Notes: generated by a model not told the origin, from the sequence alone. A DNA stretch of 64,000 nt from Bradyrhizobium jicamae (GCF_018130695.1 NZ_JAFCJX010000039.1:16610-80609); one strand, 5' to 3'; numbered from the stretch's first letter, positions 24,922 through 32,807 are shown. Translations and numbers: made by a program.

Positions 24922-25626
24922 ATGCCCGAGCCAAGGCCGTGTCAGACCCATCCCGAGATCGTCAAGCTGGAACACGGGCTGCCGCGTTTTGCGGCCGCGC
25001 TCAAGCGTCAGCGCAAGATCAAGGTGGTCGCGTTCGGATCGTCATCCACGGCTGGCACCCGCGACGGCGTTCAGCCATATCCGCCGCGACTCGAAACGCT
25101 GTTGCGGCGCCAGGATCAGTTCTTCGGCCGGCTGATCGATGTGGTCAACCGCGGGGTCGGTGGACAGGAGGCGCCGGAAGAATTTTCGCGCATCGAGGCT
25201 GACGTCGTTGCCGAGGCGCCTGCGCTGGTGATCTGGCAGGTCGGCACCAACGCGATCTTCAAGGACAGCTACAATATCGCCGAGGTGCAAGCGACGTTCG
25301 AGGCCGGCCTCGATGTGCTCGCCGTGCTGCCGCTCGACGTCGTGGTCATGGATTCCCAGTTTACCCAGGCGATCGCCAACAAGCCCAAGCGGGCCGATGA
25401 TTTCATGTCGATGATCGCCCAAGTCTCCGCCGGCAGGAACGTCAACTTGTTTCGCCGATTTGCGCTCATGAAACGATGGGTTGCTGACGGGATTCCGCTT
25501 CCTGAACTCGACGATGGCAAGGAGAACAATCTTCACACCGGAGAATGGGCGACCGGTTGTATCACCCAGGCGCTGTTCGAGGCGATCATCGACGCTCTGG
25601 CACGCACATCCACGCCGACTACGTAA
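24922..25626 (+). CDS. SGNH/GDSL-type hydrolase
   Basis: The 234-residue protein shows the SGNH blocks: VVAFGSSSTAGT with the nucleophile serine (block I), DVVNRGVGGQ (block II Gly), WQVGTNAI (block III Asn) and NNLHTGEWATG with the block V histidine. It therefore probably cleaves ester or acyl bonds. No signal peptide is evident at the annotated ATG, although the family is often exported, so the location is uncertain. It stands alone between an SDR gene and a small hypothetical gene. Confidence 0.87.
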   Translation: MPEPRPCQTHPEIVKLEHGLPRFAAALKRQRKIKVVAFGSSSTAGTRDGVQPYPPRLETLLRRQDQFFGRLIDVVNRGVGGQEAPEEFSRIEADVVAEAPALVIWQVGTNAIFKDSYNIAEVQATFEAGLDVLAVLPLDVVVMDSQFTQAIANKPKRADDFMSMIAQVSAGRNVNLFRRFALMKRWVADGIPLPELDDGKENNLHTGEWATGCITQALFEAIIDALARTSTPTT

Positions 25627-25729
25627 GACTACGGGGTACGCCTGTTCGCTAAAATTTGCGCCAGTTCTGTAAGCCGTTCGCAGAACCCTGTCGGATACAA
25701 GCAGGCCTCGACCAGCAGGGGGTTCGTCA

Positions 25730-25933
25730 ATGGGAAGTCTTCCGGATCACGGTTTACCGCTCATTCAGCTTAAGGAGCAGCGGCGCGATCTCGTGGTGGC
25801 GCTGCAAAACCGCAACGGACCAGTTGGCAGCTGGGAATTGATGCAGATCGCAGCGCTTCAGCAGGCGATCCAGGCGTTCGAGGACGTCATCGCCGATCTC
25901 GACGCCGAGATGGAGCTTGAAGCGGCGGCCTGA
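25730..25933 (+). CDS. Small helical hypothetical protein (67 aa)
   Basis: The protein is charged and helix-forming (LIQLKEQRRDLVVALQNRNG, MQIAALQQAIQAFEDVIADLDAEME), with no signal or membrane segment. A GGGGG-containing leader sits before the ATG. The composition and spacing between annotated neighbours make it a real small gene, but I recognise no family. Confidence 0.6.
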   Translation: MGSLPDHGLPLIQLKEQRRDLVVALQNRNGPVGSWELMQIAALQQAIQAFEDVIADLDAEMELEAAA

Positions 25934-25992
25934 TGGCCGGCGCGTTCAAGTCGTGCTTTACGACTGATGCACGCGGCCGGTAGGATCGGCCG

Positions 25993-26676
25993 ATGCGCAT
26001 CGGTCTCAGGTATCTCGTCTTTACCGTGTCATTGCTCGCCCCGCTGAGTGCTCATGCCGATGCCTGCGTGGCTGATGGCGACAGCTTTGTCTGCGGCGAG
26101 GGCAAGGGCGCGATGCGCGTCTTGGCCGATACGATCTCTCCCAACAAACAGTACGCGGTCGCGTGGCGCAGTTCGGCCGGCTTGCCGGCAAAGGGTGAAT
26201 TTCCAAATGGCGACGTCGAGAATCTCCTGATCCGCCTTTCCGACGGCCAGGTGCTCGCCAAGCTCGGCAGCGAGTACTGGATGAACGGGGAGATGCGGCC
26301 GAACCGCTTTGATTTCGTCACCGCATGGTCGCCCGACAGCCGCGCCGTGATCGACTTCGCCAACAGCCGCTGGAATACCGATGCGTTCGGCTATCATCGC
26401 ATCGACGGTGCAACCGCGGAGAGTGTCGATCTGCTGGCGCTGGTCTCGCCGGCGCTGAAAGGGAAGCTGCCGGCGGCCAAGCGTGACAACTATGCCTTCC
26501 GCGTCCGCGACGACGCGCCGATCAAGCTCGACAATGGCGGCCACGCGCGCTTTGGCGTGATGCTCTACATCCCAAAGAGCGATCCGTTCTCGTACTACCG
26601 CGTGCAGGTCGATATTGCGGGCAAGAACGGCAAGCCGGCGGCGCGCATCGTCTCGGTGCAGAAGAGCGGTGAATGA
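25993..26676 (+). CDS. Secreted hypothetical protein (227 aa)
   Basis: A signal peptide (cleavage after SAHA, residue 23) leads a protein with two cysteines near the mature start (ACVADGDSFVCGE) and a beta-rich body including TISPNKQYAVAWRSSAGLP and TAWSPDSRAVIDFANSRWNTDAF. The latter resembles single blades of beta-propeller proteins that bind in the periplasm, but no enzyme motif is visible. It ends just before the convergent tyrosine phosphatase gene. Confidence 0.77.
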   Translation: MRIGLRYLVFTVSLLAPLSAHADACVADGDSFVCGEGKGAMRVLADTISPNKQYAVAWRSSAGLPAKGEFPNGDVENLLIRLSDGQVLAKLGSEYWMNGEMRPNRFDFVTAWSPDSRAVIDFANSRWNTDAFGYHRIDGATAESVDLLALVSPALKGKLPAAKRDNYAFRVRDDAPIKLDNGGHARFGVMLYIPKSDPFSYYRVQVDIAGKNGKPAARIVSVQKSGE

Positions 26677-27420
26677 TCAGGACTGCAGGTAGCGACCTTC
26701 GAGCTCCTTGCGCTCGACTGCGCCAAGCCCGAGGCCATCGTGGAAATAGGCGTCGAGACCGCCGTAATCGGCTTCGATCGCCTCGAACGACGAACCGAGG
26801 AACGCCATCCGCACCGAGCCGAGCACCTGCCTGACCTCGTCGGGCAGATCGCTGGTGACGGACGGGTCGCGCTTGTAGAACTGGTTGGTGAGCAGATAGT
26901 CCTCGGAGATCACCTCGTCGGGCACGCCGAGCGCGTGCAGGATGAGCGCGCAGGCAAAGCCGGTGCGGTCCTTGCCGGCGGTGCAGTGGATCACCAGCGG
27001 CGCGCGGTCTTCCAGGAGGTGTGCAAAAAGCGTGCGGTAGCGCTGCGTATTGTCCTGCACATAGCCGCGATAGGACTCGCGTATCACGTCGATGGCGTCC
27101 TCCGTCGTCAGCGCCCGCTCACTTGCGATCGCGCGCAGTGCCGCGACCACCGTTGGCTCGACAGGCAGCGAATGCACCGTCACGTCGTTCATGCCGCACA
27201 TCGCCTCGGTGCGCTCGGCGACGCCGCGAAAATCGAACGCACGCGTGACGCCGAGCCCACGCACCACCGTCACATCGTCGTTGGTGAGGTGCGCAAGATG
27301 GTTGGAGCGGAAGATCTGTCGCCACCGCATTGTGCGGCCGTCGCGGGTCGCATAGCCGCCGAGGTCACGGAAATTGCTGGCGCCGGCGAGGTTGAGATGA
27401 CGGGCAGGGGATTTTTGCAT
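26677..27420 (-). CDS. Tyrosine-protein phosphatase (Y_phosphatase3 type)
   Basis: The 247-residue protein has the phosphatase loop HCTAGKDRTG (residues 145-154, Cys146 and Arg152) and the family start NLAGASNFRDLGGYATRDGR. It removes phosphate from tyrosine, serine or phosphoinositide substrates; the target is unknown. The ATG at 27420 is the natural start. A 49-bp repeat hairpin sits immediately upstream (27462-27510) and an MliC-like gene is divergent at 27556. Confidence 0.93.
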   Translation of the reverse strand: MQKSPARHLNLAGASNFRDLGGYATRDGRTMRWRQIFRSNHLAHLTNDDVTVVRGLGVTRAFDFRGVAERTEAMCGMNDVTVHSLPVEPTVVAALRAIASERALTTEDAIDVIRESYRGYVQDNTQRYRTLFAHLLEDRAPLVIHCTAGKDRTGFACALILHALGVPDEVISEDYLLTNQFYKRDPSVTSDLPDEVRQVLGSVRMAFLGSSFEAIEADYGGLDAYFHDGLGLGAVERKELEGRYLQS

Positions 27421-27461
27421 CGGACAAGACCTGCTGGAGACAAAGGCGTGTTGGCTCGATC

Positions 27462-27510
27462 GAGCATGATCCGGAAAAGTGTGAAGCGGTTTTCCGAAAA
27501 GATCATGCTC
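27462..27510. repeat. 49-bp palindromic repeat, copy 1
   Basis: GAGCATGATC at the left pairs with GATCATGCTC at the right, with inner CGGAAAA / TTTTCCG arms. A nearly identical element occurs at 48437-48485. This element is a familiar dispersed repeat in Bradyrhizobium (from memory). Confidence 0.85.
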
Positions 27511-27555
27511 AAAGAGGAGCGTCTTGGTCTATAACCGTCCTGTCGGGGTGAGAAT

Positions 27556-27864
27556 ATGAATTATCGTGGGATCGGCATTCTGTGCGGCGCAATTCTGAGC
27601 GGGGCGCTGGCATCTCAGCCCGCATCGGCGCAGTCCTTCAGGAGCTACCGCTGCGCCGACGGAACGCAGTTCGTGGCCGGTTTTTTCCAATATGACACGC
27701 GTGCGCATCTGCAGCTCGATGGCAAGGCGGTGACGCTGAAGAAGCGGCTGGCGCTGACGGGCTCGCGCTACACGGGGGGCGGGGTCACGCTGAAGATCAG
27801 CAAGGCCGGACTGGCCACGCTCAAACATGCAAAACGGCCGGTGACGTCTTGCGATCTCACCTAA
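27556..27864 (+). CDS. MliC-like periplasmic lysozyme inhibitor
   Basis: The 102-residue protein has a Sec signal peptide (cleavage after ASA, residue 25) and one MliC-type domain: RSYRCADGTQFVAGFF, a LDGKAVTLKK strand, SRYTGGGVTLKISKAGLATL and a final cysteine that should pair with the first one (YRC to VTSCDL). MliC proteins block c-type lysozyme. There is no lipobox cysteine, so this member would be soluble in the periplasm. It is divergent from the tyrosine phosphatase gene and has a terminator-like hairpin at 27871-27899. Confidence 0.72.
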   Translation: MNYRGIGILCGAILSGALASQPASAQSFRSYRCADGTQFVAGFFQYDTRAHLQLDGKAVTLKKRLALTGSRYTGGGVTLKISKAGLATLKHAKRPVTSCDLT

Positions 27865-27870
27865 AAGAAA

Positions 27871-27899
27871 AAGGGCCGAAACGTTTCGTTCCGACCCTT
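27871..27899 (+). terminator. Terminator-like hairpin
   Basis: AAGGGCCGAAACG and CGTTCCGACCCTT pair with two mismatches around a three-base loop, preceded by A-run and followed by CTTCTTC. It lies seven bases after the stop of the MliC-like gene. Confidence 0.65.
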
Positions 27900-27960
27900 C
27901 TTCACTTGCCTGGCATCGCCTGATCTCTCCGGCGCGCCTCGTCTCCACATCGGTCCGTCA

Positions 27961-28158
27961 TCAGTGATCCCGACCCGGCTTGGCGTCCTCGATCGCCGCC
28001 TGATGGTACCAGCTATCGCTGCAGTTGGCGGCGTTCATTGCCTCGACCTCGAGGGAGGTCCGTGGCTCGCCATAGCGGCGGCCGCCGAGTGCGGCCCGGC
28101 CACCGGCCGGGAATTGATAGATCTTGGCAGATCCCTGACTTAACCCTTGGTTGATCAT
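27961..28158 (-). CDS. DUF2735 protein divergent from glnII
   Basis: The 65-residue protein matches the DUF2735 pattern SAKIYQFPAGGRAALGG, then RYGEP and NCSDSWYHQAAIEDAK. AAGGAGCGACTGCG precedes its ATG. In several rhizobia a DUF2735 gene is the divergent neighbour of glnII, so a role tied to glutamine synthetase II is plausible, but no activity is established. The shared 559-bp region contains the glnII sigma-54 site. Confidence 0.87.
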   Translation of the reverse strand: MINQGLSQGSAKIYQFPAGGRAALGGRRYGEPRTSLEVEAMNAANCSDSWYHQAAIEDAKPGRDH

Positions 28159-28591
28159 CGCAGTCGCTCCTTGCGTCGGGAACGCGAGCCTCCATGCTGC
28201 GCCCGACTCCTTCTCGGTTGGTTACTGGTTTGGATATCTGCCTGGTCCGTTCAGGGCGCAAGATGCCTAAGAAGAAGTCATATTCTGGCTAATTCGTGGG
28301 CAAAGTCGGGTTTGCTTCCTGTGGGGCAGCGATCGCCTGACCAACGCTTGAGCGCGGAGGATGGTTGCCGGGGGCCGCTGTCGACAACGATGATTGTCGC
28401 ACGGGGGTGCCGCCGCTTTAATCGGCGGGGCTGGGTAAGGGCCGATTTGCCGGAGAATCGGGCGCTCCGGCGGGCTCGAAAGCGGAATCCGACTGCCCCC
28501 GGCGCATGCCAGCCGCGCTCCTATGTCGCAGCAAAAAATGTCATGCAGAGTGTGGACATCCGCGAGAACGACGGGTGCCGCATTGCAGCGA
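28159..28591. other. Intergenic region upstream of glnII
   Basis: This stretch between the divergent DUF2735 and glnII genes holds no supportable gene. One open frame on the plus strand has the composition of noncoding DNA. A GCAC-N4-GTGC pair at 28399-28410 is too tightly spaced for the usual NtrC site. Confidence 0.6.
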
Positions 28592-28608
28592 CTGGCATTT
28601 TAATTGCT
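28592..28608 (+). promoter_or_regulatory. Sigma-54 (-24/-12) promoter of glnII
   Basis: CTGGCATTTTAATTGCT matches the RpoN consensus YTGGCACG-N4-TTGCW: the GG at 28594-28595 and GC at 28606-28607 are ten bases apart, as required. Transcription would start near 28619, about 100 bases before the glnII ATG. In B. japonicum glnII depends on RpoN and NtrC (established), which supports this call. A clear NtrC site is not seen. Confidence 0.87.
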
Positions 28609-28717
28609 TGGTAGGAGCCGGCCGATGGTGGCCGGGTACGCGTGCGGCGACCGACTGGCTTTCGGTTCCTCACGTGTTTGCATCATCAACAGTCTGCATC
28701 ATCAACAGAGAGGCTCA

Positions 28718-29752
28718 ATGACCAAGTACAAGCTCGAGTATATCTGGCTCGACGGATATACGCCGACGCCGAGTCTGCGCGGAAAGACGCAGATCAAGGA
28801 ATTCGCGTCGTTCCCGACCCTCGAACAGCTCCCGCTCTGGGGCTTCGACGGCTCGTCCACCAATCAGGCTGAAGGCCACAGCTCTGACTGCGTGCTGAAG
28901 CCGGTTGCCTGCTATCCGGACGGCGCCCGCGAGAACGGCGTTCTCGTGATGTGCGAGGTCATGATGCCCGATGGCAAGACGCCGCACGTCTCGAACAAGC
29001 GCGCCACCATCCTGGATGATTCCGGCGCCTGGTTCGGCTTCGAGCAGGAATACTTCTTCTACAAGGACGGCCGTCCGCTCGGCTTCCCCACGTCCGGTTA
29101 TCCGGCGCCGCAGGGCCCGTACTACACCGGCGTCGGCTACTCGAACGTCGGCAGCGTCGCCCGCAAGATCGTCGAAGAGCATCTCAACCTCTGCCTCCAC
29201 GCTGGCATCAACCACGAAGGCATCAACGCCGAAGTGGCGAAGGGCCAGTGGGAATTCCAGATCTTCGGCAAGGGCTCCAAGAAGGCCGCTGACGAAATGT
29301 GGATGGCTCGCTATCTGATGCTGCGCCTCACCGAGAGCTACGGCATCGATATCGAATTCCACTGCAAGCCGCTCGGCGACACCGACTGGAACGGCTCGGG
29401 CATGCACGCCAACTTCTCGACCGAGTACATGCGTACGGTCGGCGGCAAGGAGTACTTCGAGAGCCTGATGAAGGCCTTCGACAAGAACCTGATGGATCAC
29501 ATCGCTGTCTACGGTCCGGACAACGACAAGCGCCTGACCGGCAAGCACGAGACCGCGCCCTGGAACAAGTTCAGCTACGGCGTGGCTGACCGCGGCGCTT
29601 CGATCCGCGTTCCGCACTCCTTCGTCAACAACGGCTACAAGGGTTATCTGGAAGACCGCCGCCCGAACTCGCAAGGCGACCCCTACCAGATCGCTTCGCA
29701 GATCCTGAAGACGATCGCGGAAGTTCCGACCGGCGCGAAGGCTGCGGCCTAA
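28718..29752 (+). CDS. glnII: Glutamine synthetase type II (GSII)
   Basis: The 344-residue protein is the eukaryote-like glutamine synthetase of rhizobia. It opens MTKYKLEYIWLDGY, has the Gly/Glu-rich ligand blocks GFEQEYFFYKDG, INHEGINAEVAKGQWEFQI and NGSGMHANFSTE, and the ATP/ammonium block near the end. GSII is octameric and is not adenylylated by GlnE, unlike GSI, so control falls on transcription. It assimilates ammonium into glutamine. The start is the ATG after AGAGAGGCTCA, and the strong terminator at 29793 ends it. The preceding frame opens further left, but the homology starts here. Confidence 0.97.
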   Translation: MTKYKLEYIWLDGYTPTPSLRGKTQIKEFASFPTLEQLPLWGFDGSSTNQAEGHSSDCVLKPVACYPDGARENGVLVMCEVMMPDGKTPHVSNKRATILDDSGAWFGFEQEYFFYKDGRPLGFPTSGYPAPQGPYYTGVGYSNVGSVARKIVEEHLNLCLHAGINHEGINAEVAKGQWEFQIFGKGSKKAADEMWMARYLMLRLTESYGIDIEFHCKPLGDTDWNGSGMHANFSTEYMRTVGGKEYFESLMKAFDKNLMDHIAVYGPDNDKRLTGKHETAPWNKFSYGVADRGASIRVPHSFVNNGYKGYLEDRRPNSQGDPYQIASQILKTIAEVPTGAKAAA

Positions 29753-29792
29753 GGCGTTCGGACCCCGACATCTCGTCTGGGACCACAATTCA

Positions 29793-29829
29793 GTCCGCCA
29801 GGGCGACTGCCCTGGCGGACTTTTTATTT
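29793..29829 (+). terminator. Rho-independent terminator of glnII
   Basis: GTCCGCCAGGGC and GCCCTGGCGGAC pair over 12 bp around GACT and are followed by TTTTTATTT. It lies 40 bp after the glnII stop. Confidence 0.95.
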
Positions 29830-29913
29830 GATTTGCACGCATGTGCGCTGCTTCACAGCGAAAGCCGTTTCCCTGCGTTATGAACCACTGGTTGTTGTTC
29901 GACGTGTTTTCTT

Positions 29914-29951
29914 CGCGCGAACCGGTATCCACTTCGCTCGAAAACGCGATA
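29914..29951. repeat. Dispersed repeat fragment
   Basis: The stretch with GAACCGGTATCCACTTCGC and then TCGAAAACGCGA is a commonly repeated intergenic element in Bradyrhizobium (from memory), flanked here by TCGCG/CGCGA ends. It sits 40 bp before the GrlR-like gene. Confidence 0.6.
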
Positions 29952-29988
29952 GATTGCGGGTGCATTTCGGGCGCCGGGGACACGGCAC

Positions 29989-30693
29989 TTGTTTGAAGGC
30001 TTCTACAAGGTTCGGTTTCAACTCGGCCAGGCGGTCGGGCGCAGTGTCATGTCTGCGCGCGACGGCAAGATGCTGGGCGGCAATTCGGCCTTTGCCCATA
30101 TCGGGACCTACCAGAAGACCGGCGACGAGGTCGCAACCGAGATCAAGACCGTCCGGCACAATCCCGATCCGAACTACCGCGCGATGGCCGGCACCGACGA
30201 TGCGACGCTGATCGCCATCGGCCGACCGGAGGGCGAGCTGTATCGCTTCAAGGGCGAATTGAAGGAATTGCCCGGCGTCGCTTTCGAGTCGGTGATGACG
30301 CCGATCCGCGAGGATGAGATCCCGATCGCCGGCGGGGTCGGCGAGAGCGGTATCGTCGACGGCCTCTACTCGATCCACATCCGCATGCTCGACGGCGTCG
30401 ATGGCGGGCTGACCGGCGTGATGCTGCTCAACAAGGGCCGCATCCTCGGCGGTGATGCGTGCTTCTACTATCTCGGCAGCTACACCGCCGAGAACGGCCG
30501 CTGGAAGGGCCAGATCCTCAATCAGGAGCACACCTCGGCGATGGGCGAGCACCCGATCTTCGGCGGTCACGAGGTCGGCATCGGTTTTTCCGGCAGCTAT
30601 GATGATGAGAGTGCCGTGCTCGACGCCACCGCGCTCGCCGGCAAGCGCAGTCTGCGGCTGACCGCCGTGCTCAAGCTGATGCGGCGGGCGTGA
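29989..30693 (+). CDS. Two-domain GrlR-like protein
   Basis: The 234-residue protein has two related GrlR-type domains in tandem. Domain 1 (about 1-105) carries FEGFYKVRF and GKMLGGNSAFAHIGTY; domain 2 (about 122-234) carries DGLYSIHI, GRILGGDACFYYLGSY and GRWKGQILNQEHTS. The paralogue at 38689 has exactly the same length and layout. The start is a TTG at 29989 (GGGGACACGGCAC before it), a codon also used by the paralogue. GrlR proteins regulate by binding a transcription factor; this role here is inferred. Its stop overlaps the next start (GTGA), so the two genes are translationally coupled. Confidence 0.8.
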   Translation: MFEGFYKVRFQLGQAVGRSVMSARDGKMLGGNSAFAHIGTYQKTGDEVATEIKTVRHNPDPNYRAMAGTDDATLIAIGRPEGELYRFKGELKELPGVAFESVMTPIREDEIPIAGGVGESGIVDGLYSIHIRMLDGVDGGLTGVMLLNKGRILGGDACFYYLGSYTAENGRWKGQILNQEHTSAMGEHPIFGGHEVGIGFSGSYDDESAVLDATALAGKRSLRLTAVLKLMRRA

Positions 30694-31385
30694 CCGATAT
30701 GGTCGATGTGGTCCGTGTGCTGTCGACACTGGCGCTGAAGGGCGCGGTGGCGCGGCTGGCAGCGCAGTATGAGGCCGCGCACGGTGTCCGCATCGATGCC
30801 GATTTCGCGCCGACACTGGCGCTGCTGCAGCGCCTGCGCGGCGGCGAGGGGGCCGATCTCGTGATCCTCACGCGTGAGGGCCTCGACGAAATGGCGAACG
30901 AGGGGCACGTCGTTGCCACGAGTTGCGTCGATCTCGCGCGCTCTTATGTCGGTCTCGCGGTGAAGGCCGGCGCTGCGCATCCCGATATCGCAACCGAAGC
31001 CGCGTTGCGCGCAACGCTGCTCGACGCTCGCGCGGTCGCCTATTCGAAGCTCGGCGCCAGCGGCATCCTGTTCGCGCAGCTGATCGAGCGTCTCGGCATT
31101 GCCGCCGAGATCAACGCGCGCGCCGTGATCATTCCGCAGGGTTTCACCGCCGAGAAGCTCGTCACCGGCGAGGCCGATCTGGCGGTCCAGCAGATCAGCG
31201 AGCTGAAGCAGGTCGATGGCACCGAGGTGATCGGTCCGATCCCGCGCGACCTGCAAACGCCGGCCGTGTTCTCCGCCGGTCGCATGGCGGCGTCGCCGAA
31301 GGCTGACGCGGCGGATCATCTGCTGCGCTATCTCGCTTCGCCCGACGTCGCGCCGGTGTTGCGCGAGACCGGGCTCGAACCCTGA
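30690..31385 (+). CDS. ModA-like substrate-binding protein without signal peptide
   Basis: The 231-residue protein fits the type II periplasmic binding fold of molybdate-type proteins: VRVLSTLALKGAVARLAAQYEA, GADLVILTREGLDEMA, and QGFTAEKLVTGEADLAVQQI. It starts with GTG at 30690 in a GTGA overlap with the GrlR-like gene (or ATG at 30699) and has no export signal, so it may act in the cytoplasm as a ligand sensor rather than as a transport protein. No ABC permease gene is near. The tight coupling with a GrlR-like gene is unusual. Confidence 0.8.
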   Translation: MTDMVDVVRVLSTLALKGAVARLAAQYEAAHGVRIDADFAPTLALLQRLRGGEGADLVILTREGLDEMANEGHVVATSCVDLARSYVGLAVKAGAAHPDIATEAALRATLLDARAVAYSKLGASGILFAQLIERLGIAAEINARAVIIPQGFTAEKLVTGEADLAVQQISELKQVDGTEVIGPIPRDLQTPAVFSAGRMAASPKADAADHLLRYLASPDVAPVLRETGLEP

Positions 31386-31404
31386 CCGCTCGCCGGCGTT
31401 ATTT

Positions 31405-31430
31405 GGAACGTTCGTTGCGCGCACCTCGTT
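31405..31430 (+). promoter_or_regulatory. EcfG-type general stress promoter
   Basis: GGAAC (31405-31409) and CGTT (31427-31430) are 17 bases apart, the exact Bradyrhizobium sigma-EcfG consensus. The start of transcription would fall near 31437, about 23 bases before the ATG at 31460. Confidence 0.75.
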
Positions 31431-31459
31431 GACGTCGGAGACGGACGAGGAGTGACGAC

Positions 31460-31609
31460 ATGATCCGCAAACTCAAATCCGGCGAGTACCGGCTCTATTC
31501 GCGCAAGGCCAATCCGAAGACGGGACGGCGGCGCAATCTCGGCACGTTCAAGTCGCGCTCAGCGGCCGAGAAGCACGAGCGTGAGGTGCAGTATTTCAAG
31601 CGGCACTAA
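31460..31609 (+). CDS. Small basic stress-linked protein (49 aa)
   Basis: This gene is short: MIRKLKSGEYRLYSRKANPK begins it, and it continues with basic residues and RNLGTFKSRSAAEKHEREV near the end. The pattern is that of a small conserved rhizobial protein I know as a hypothetical with a basic, ssDNA- or RNA-binding look. GACGAGGAGTGACGAC precedes the ATG, and a GGAAC-N17-CGTT stress promoter lies upstream. It is isolated from the ModA-like gene by 74 bp. Confidence 0.8.
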   Translation: MIRKLKSGEYRLYSRKANPKTGRRRNLGTFKSRSAAEKHEREVQYFKRH

Positions 31610-31815
31610 CGCGTGCCGTCCGGGGCCGATCGACAAAAAACGCGAAAACAACCCCATGCACAGTAGCCGGCCTGGTTGGCATTGCGCTTTTTCGATTTGG
31701 CGAAATTCGCTTGACCCGTCGGGCAAATCAGGGGTATGATGCCATCGTCGCGGGAAGGGGGTTTTGCCGGCGCCGGCGCCGGCGCCGACGGCTGCGATGT
31801 GGGGAAGGCTGCTAC

Positions 31816-32709
31816 TCATATTCGCAGGGCAGAGAGGCGCGCCGCGAGGAATTCCATCGCGGCACGGACGCGCCGCGGCAGGGTGCCGGTGCTCGGCCTG
31901 ACCCAGATGATCTGGAGCGGAATTGCCGGTGGCTCGTGGCCGACAAGGATCTGCTCGACGATGCCCTGCTCGATGAGCTTGCGCACCTGCCAGAGCGGGG
32001 CGAGGCCGATGCCAAGTCCGGACGAGACGGCCACATTGCGGGCCGCAGCGCTTTCCGAGCGAAAACGACCATGCACCTCGATGCGCCGCCTGTTGCCGCC
32101 AAACACCCATCGGTCGTCATCGCTGGCTCGCAGCACGCATTCATGACCGGACAGCTCTCGCGGATGCTCGGGACGACCATGTGCGGCGAGATAGGCCGGT
32201 GCGGCAAATACGGCCCAGTTCAGTCCACCGAGGCTGCGAGTTCGCAAATTCGAGTCCGGCAAATGGCCGATGCGGATGGCGAAGTCCAGCTTCTCGGCGA
32301 CGAGGTCGACGCGCTCGTCAGAGAGGACGAGTTCAATGTCGATGTCCGGATTCCGTGTCAGGAACTGACTCAGGACAGGAGCCACATATTCGGGGCCGAA
32401 CAGGCTCGACGTGCCGATGCGGATGGTGCCGGCAAGCCGCCGGTCGCTGGCGAGCAGATCTTCGCGCGCTGCGTCGATGGTCGTGAGCGCCAGGCGGATG
32501 CGGCCGGCGAATTCGAGGCCGACCGCTGTCGGACGCAGCCGCCGCGTCGTTCGCGATACCAGCTCGACGCCAAGATCGTCCTCGAGCCGCGCCAGCGAAC
32601 GGCTCACCGACTGGAGCGACTTGCCGAGACGTGTGGCTGCCGAGGTCAGGCTGCCCTCGTCGATGATGGTCAGAAACGTCGTGTAATCCGCAAACGAGGT
32701 CAGGGTCAT
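31816..32709 (-). CDS. LysR-type transcriptional regulator
   Basis: The 297-residue protein has the LysR winged helix at about 1-62 (MTLTSFADYTTFLTIIDEG, TSAATRLGKSLQSVSRSLARLEDDLGVELV) and a substrate-binding domain with IRIGTSSLFGPEYVAPVL and VAVSSGLGIGLAPLWQV. It is divergent from the GlcG-like gene at 32808, and a 30-bp inverted repeat at 32725-32754 between them is a probable binding site. The region 31610-31815 after its 3-prime end has no gene and holds a GCCGGC run at 31766-31787. Confidence 0.93.
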   Translation of the reverse strand: MTLTSFADYTTFLTIIDEGSLTSAATRLGKSLQSVSRSLARLEDDLGVELVSRTTRRLRPTAVGLEFAGRIRLALTTIDAAREDLLASDRRLAGTIRIGTSSLFGPEYVAPVLSQFLTRNPDIDIELVLSDERVDLVAEKLDFAIRIGHLPDSNLRTRSLGGLNWAVFAAPAYLAAHGRPEHPRELSGHECVLRASDDDRWVFGGNRRRIEVHGRFRSESAAARNVAVSSGLGIGLAPLWQVRKLIEQGIVEQILVGHEPPAIPLQIIWVRPSTGTLPRRVRAAMEFLAARLSALRI

Positions 32710-32724
32710 TCTCCCGAAGGTCGA

Positions 32725-32754
32725 GATAATATATCAATTCTGTCGGGTATTATC
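32725..32754. promoter_or_regulatory. Operator-like inverted repeat between LysR and GlcG genes
   Basis: GATAATA (32725-32731) and TATTATC (32748-32754) form perfect 7-bp arms 16 bases apart. The whole falls in the 98-bp region between divergent genes, a usual place for a LysR operator. The AT-rich arms stand out against the GC-rich surroundings. Confidence 0.6.
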
Positions 32755-32807
32755 ACCGGAGTTGTGACGTGGTCTGAGTGGGCTCCCCAATGAACCGGAG
32801 CTTCCTC

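Noticed and set aside
28399..28410. GCAC-N4-GTGC as an NtrC site for glnII
   Set aside because: The spacing between half-sites is too short for the known NtrC consensus.
28147..28614. 155-codon plus-strand frame upstream of glnII
   Set aside because: Cys/Arg/Trp-rich composition, no ribosome site, and it runs over the sigma-54 site.
28715..29983. 422-codon minus-strand frame opposite glnII
   Set aside because: Antisense shadow of GSII; its extension beyond glnII covers the terminator.
31766..31787. GCCGGC tandem run
   Set aside because: Short low-complexity stretch in a GC-rich genome at a gene end; no larger array or function suggested.
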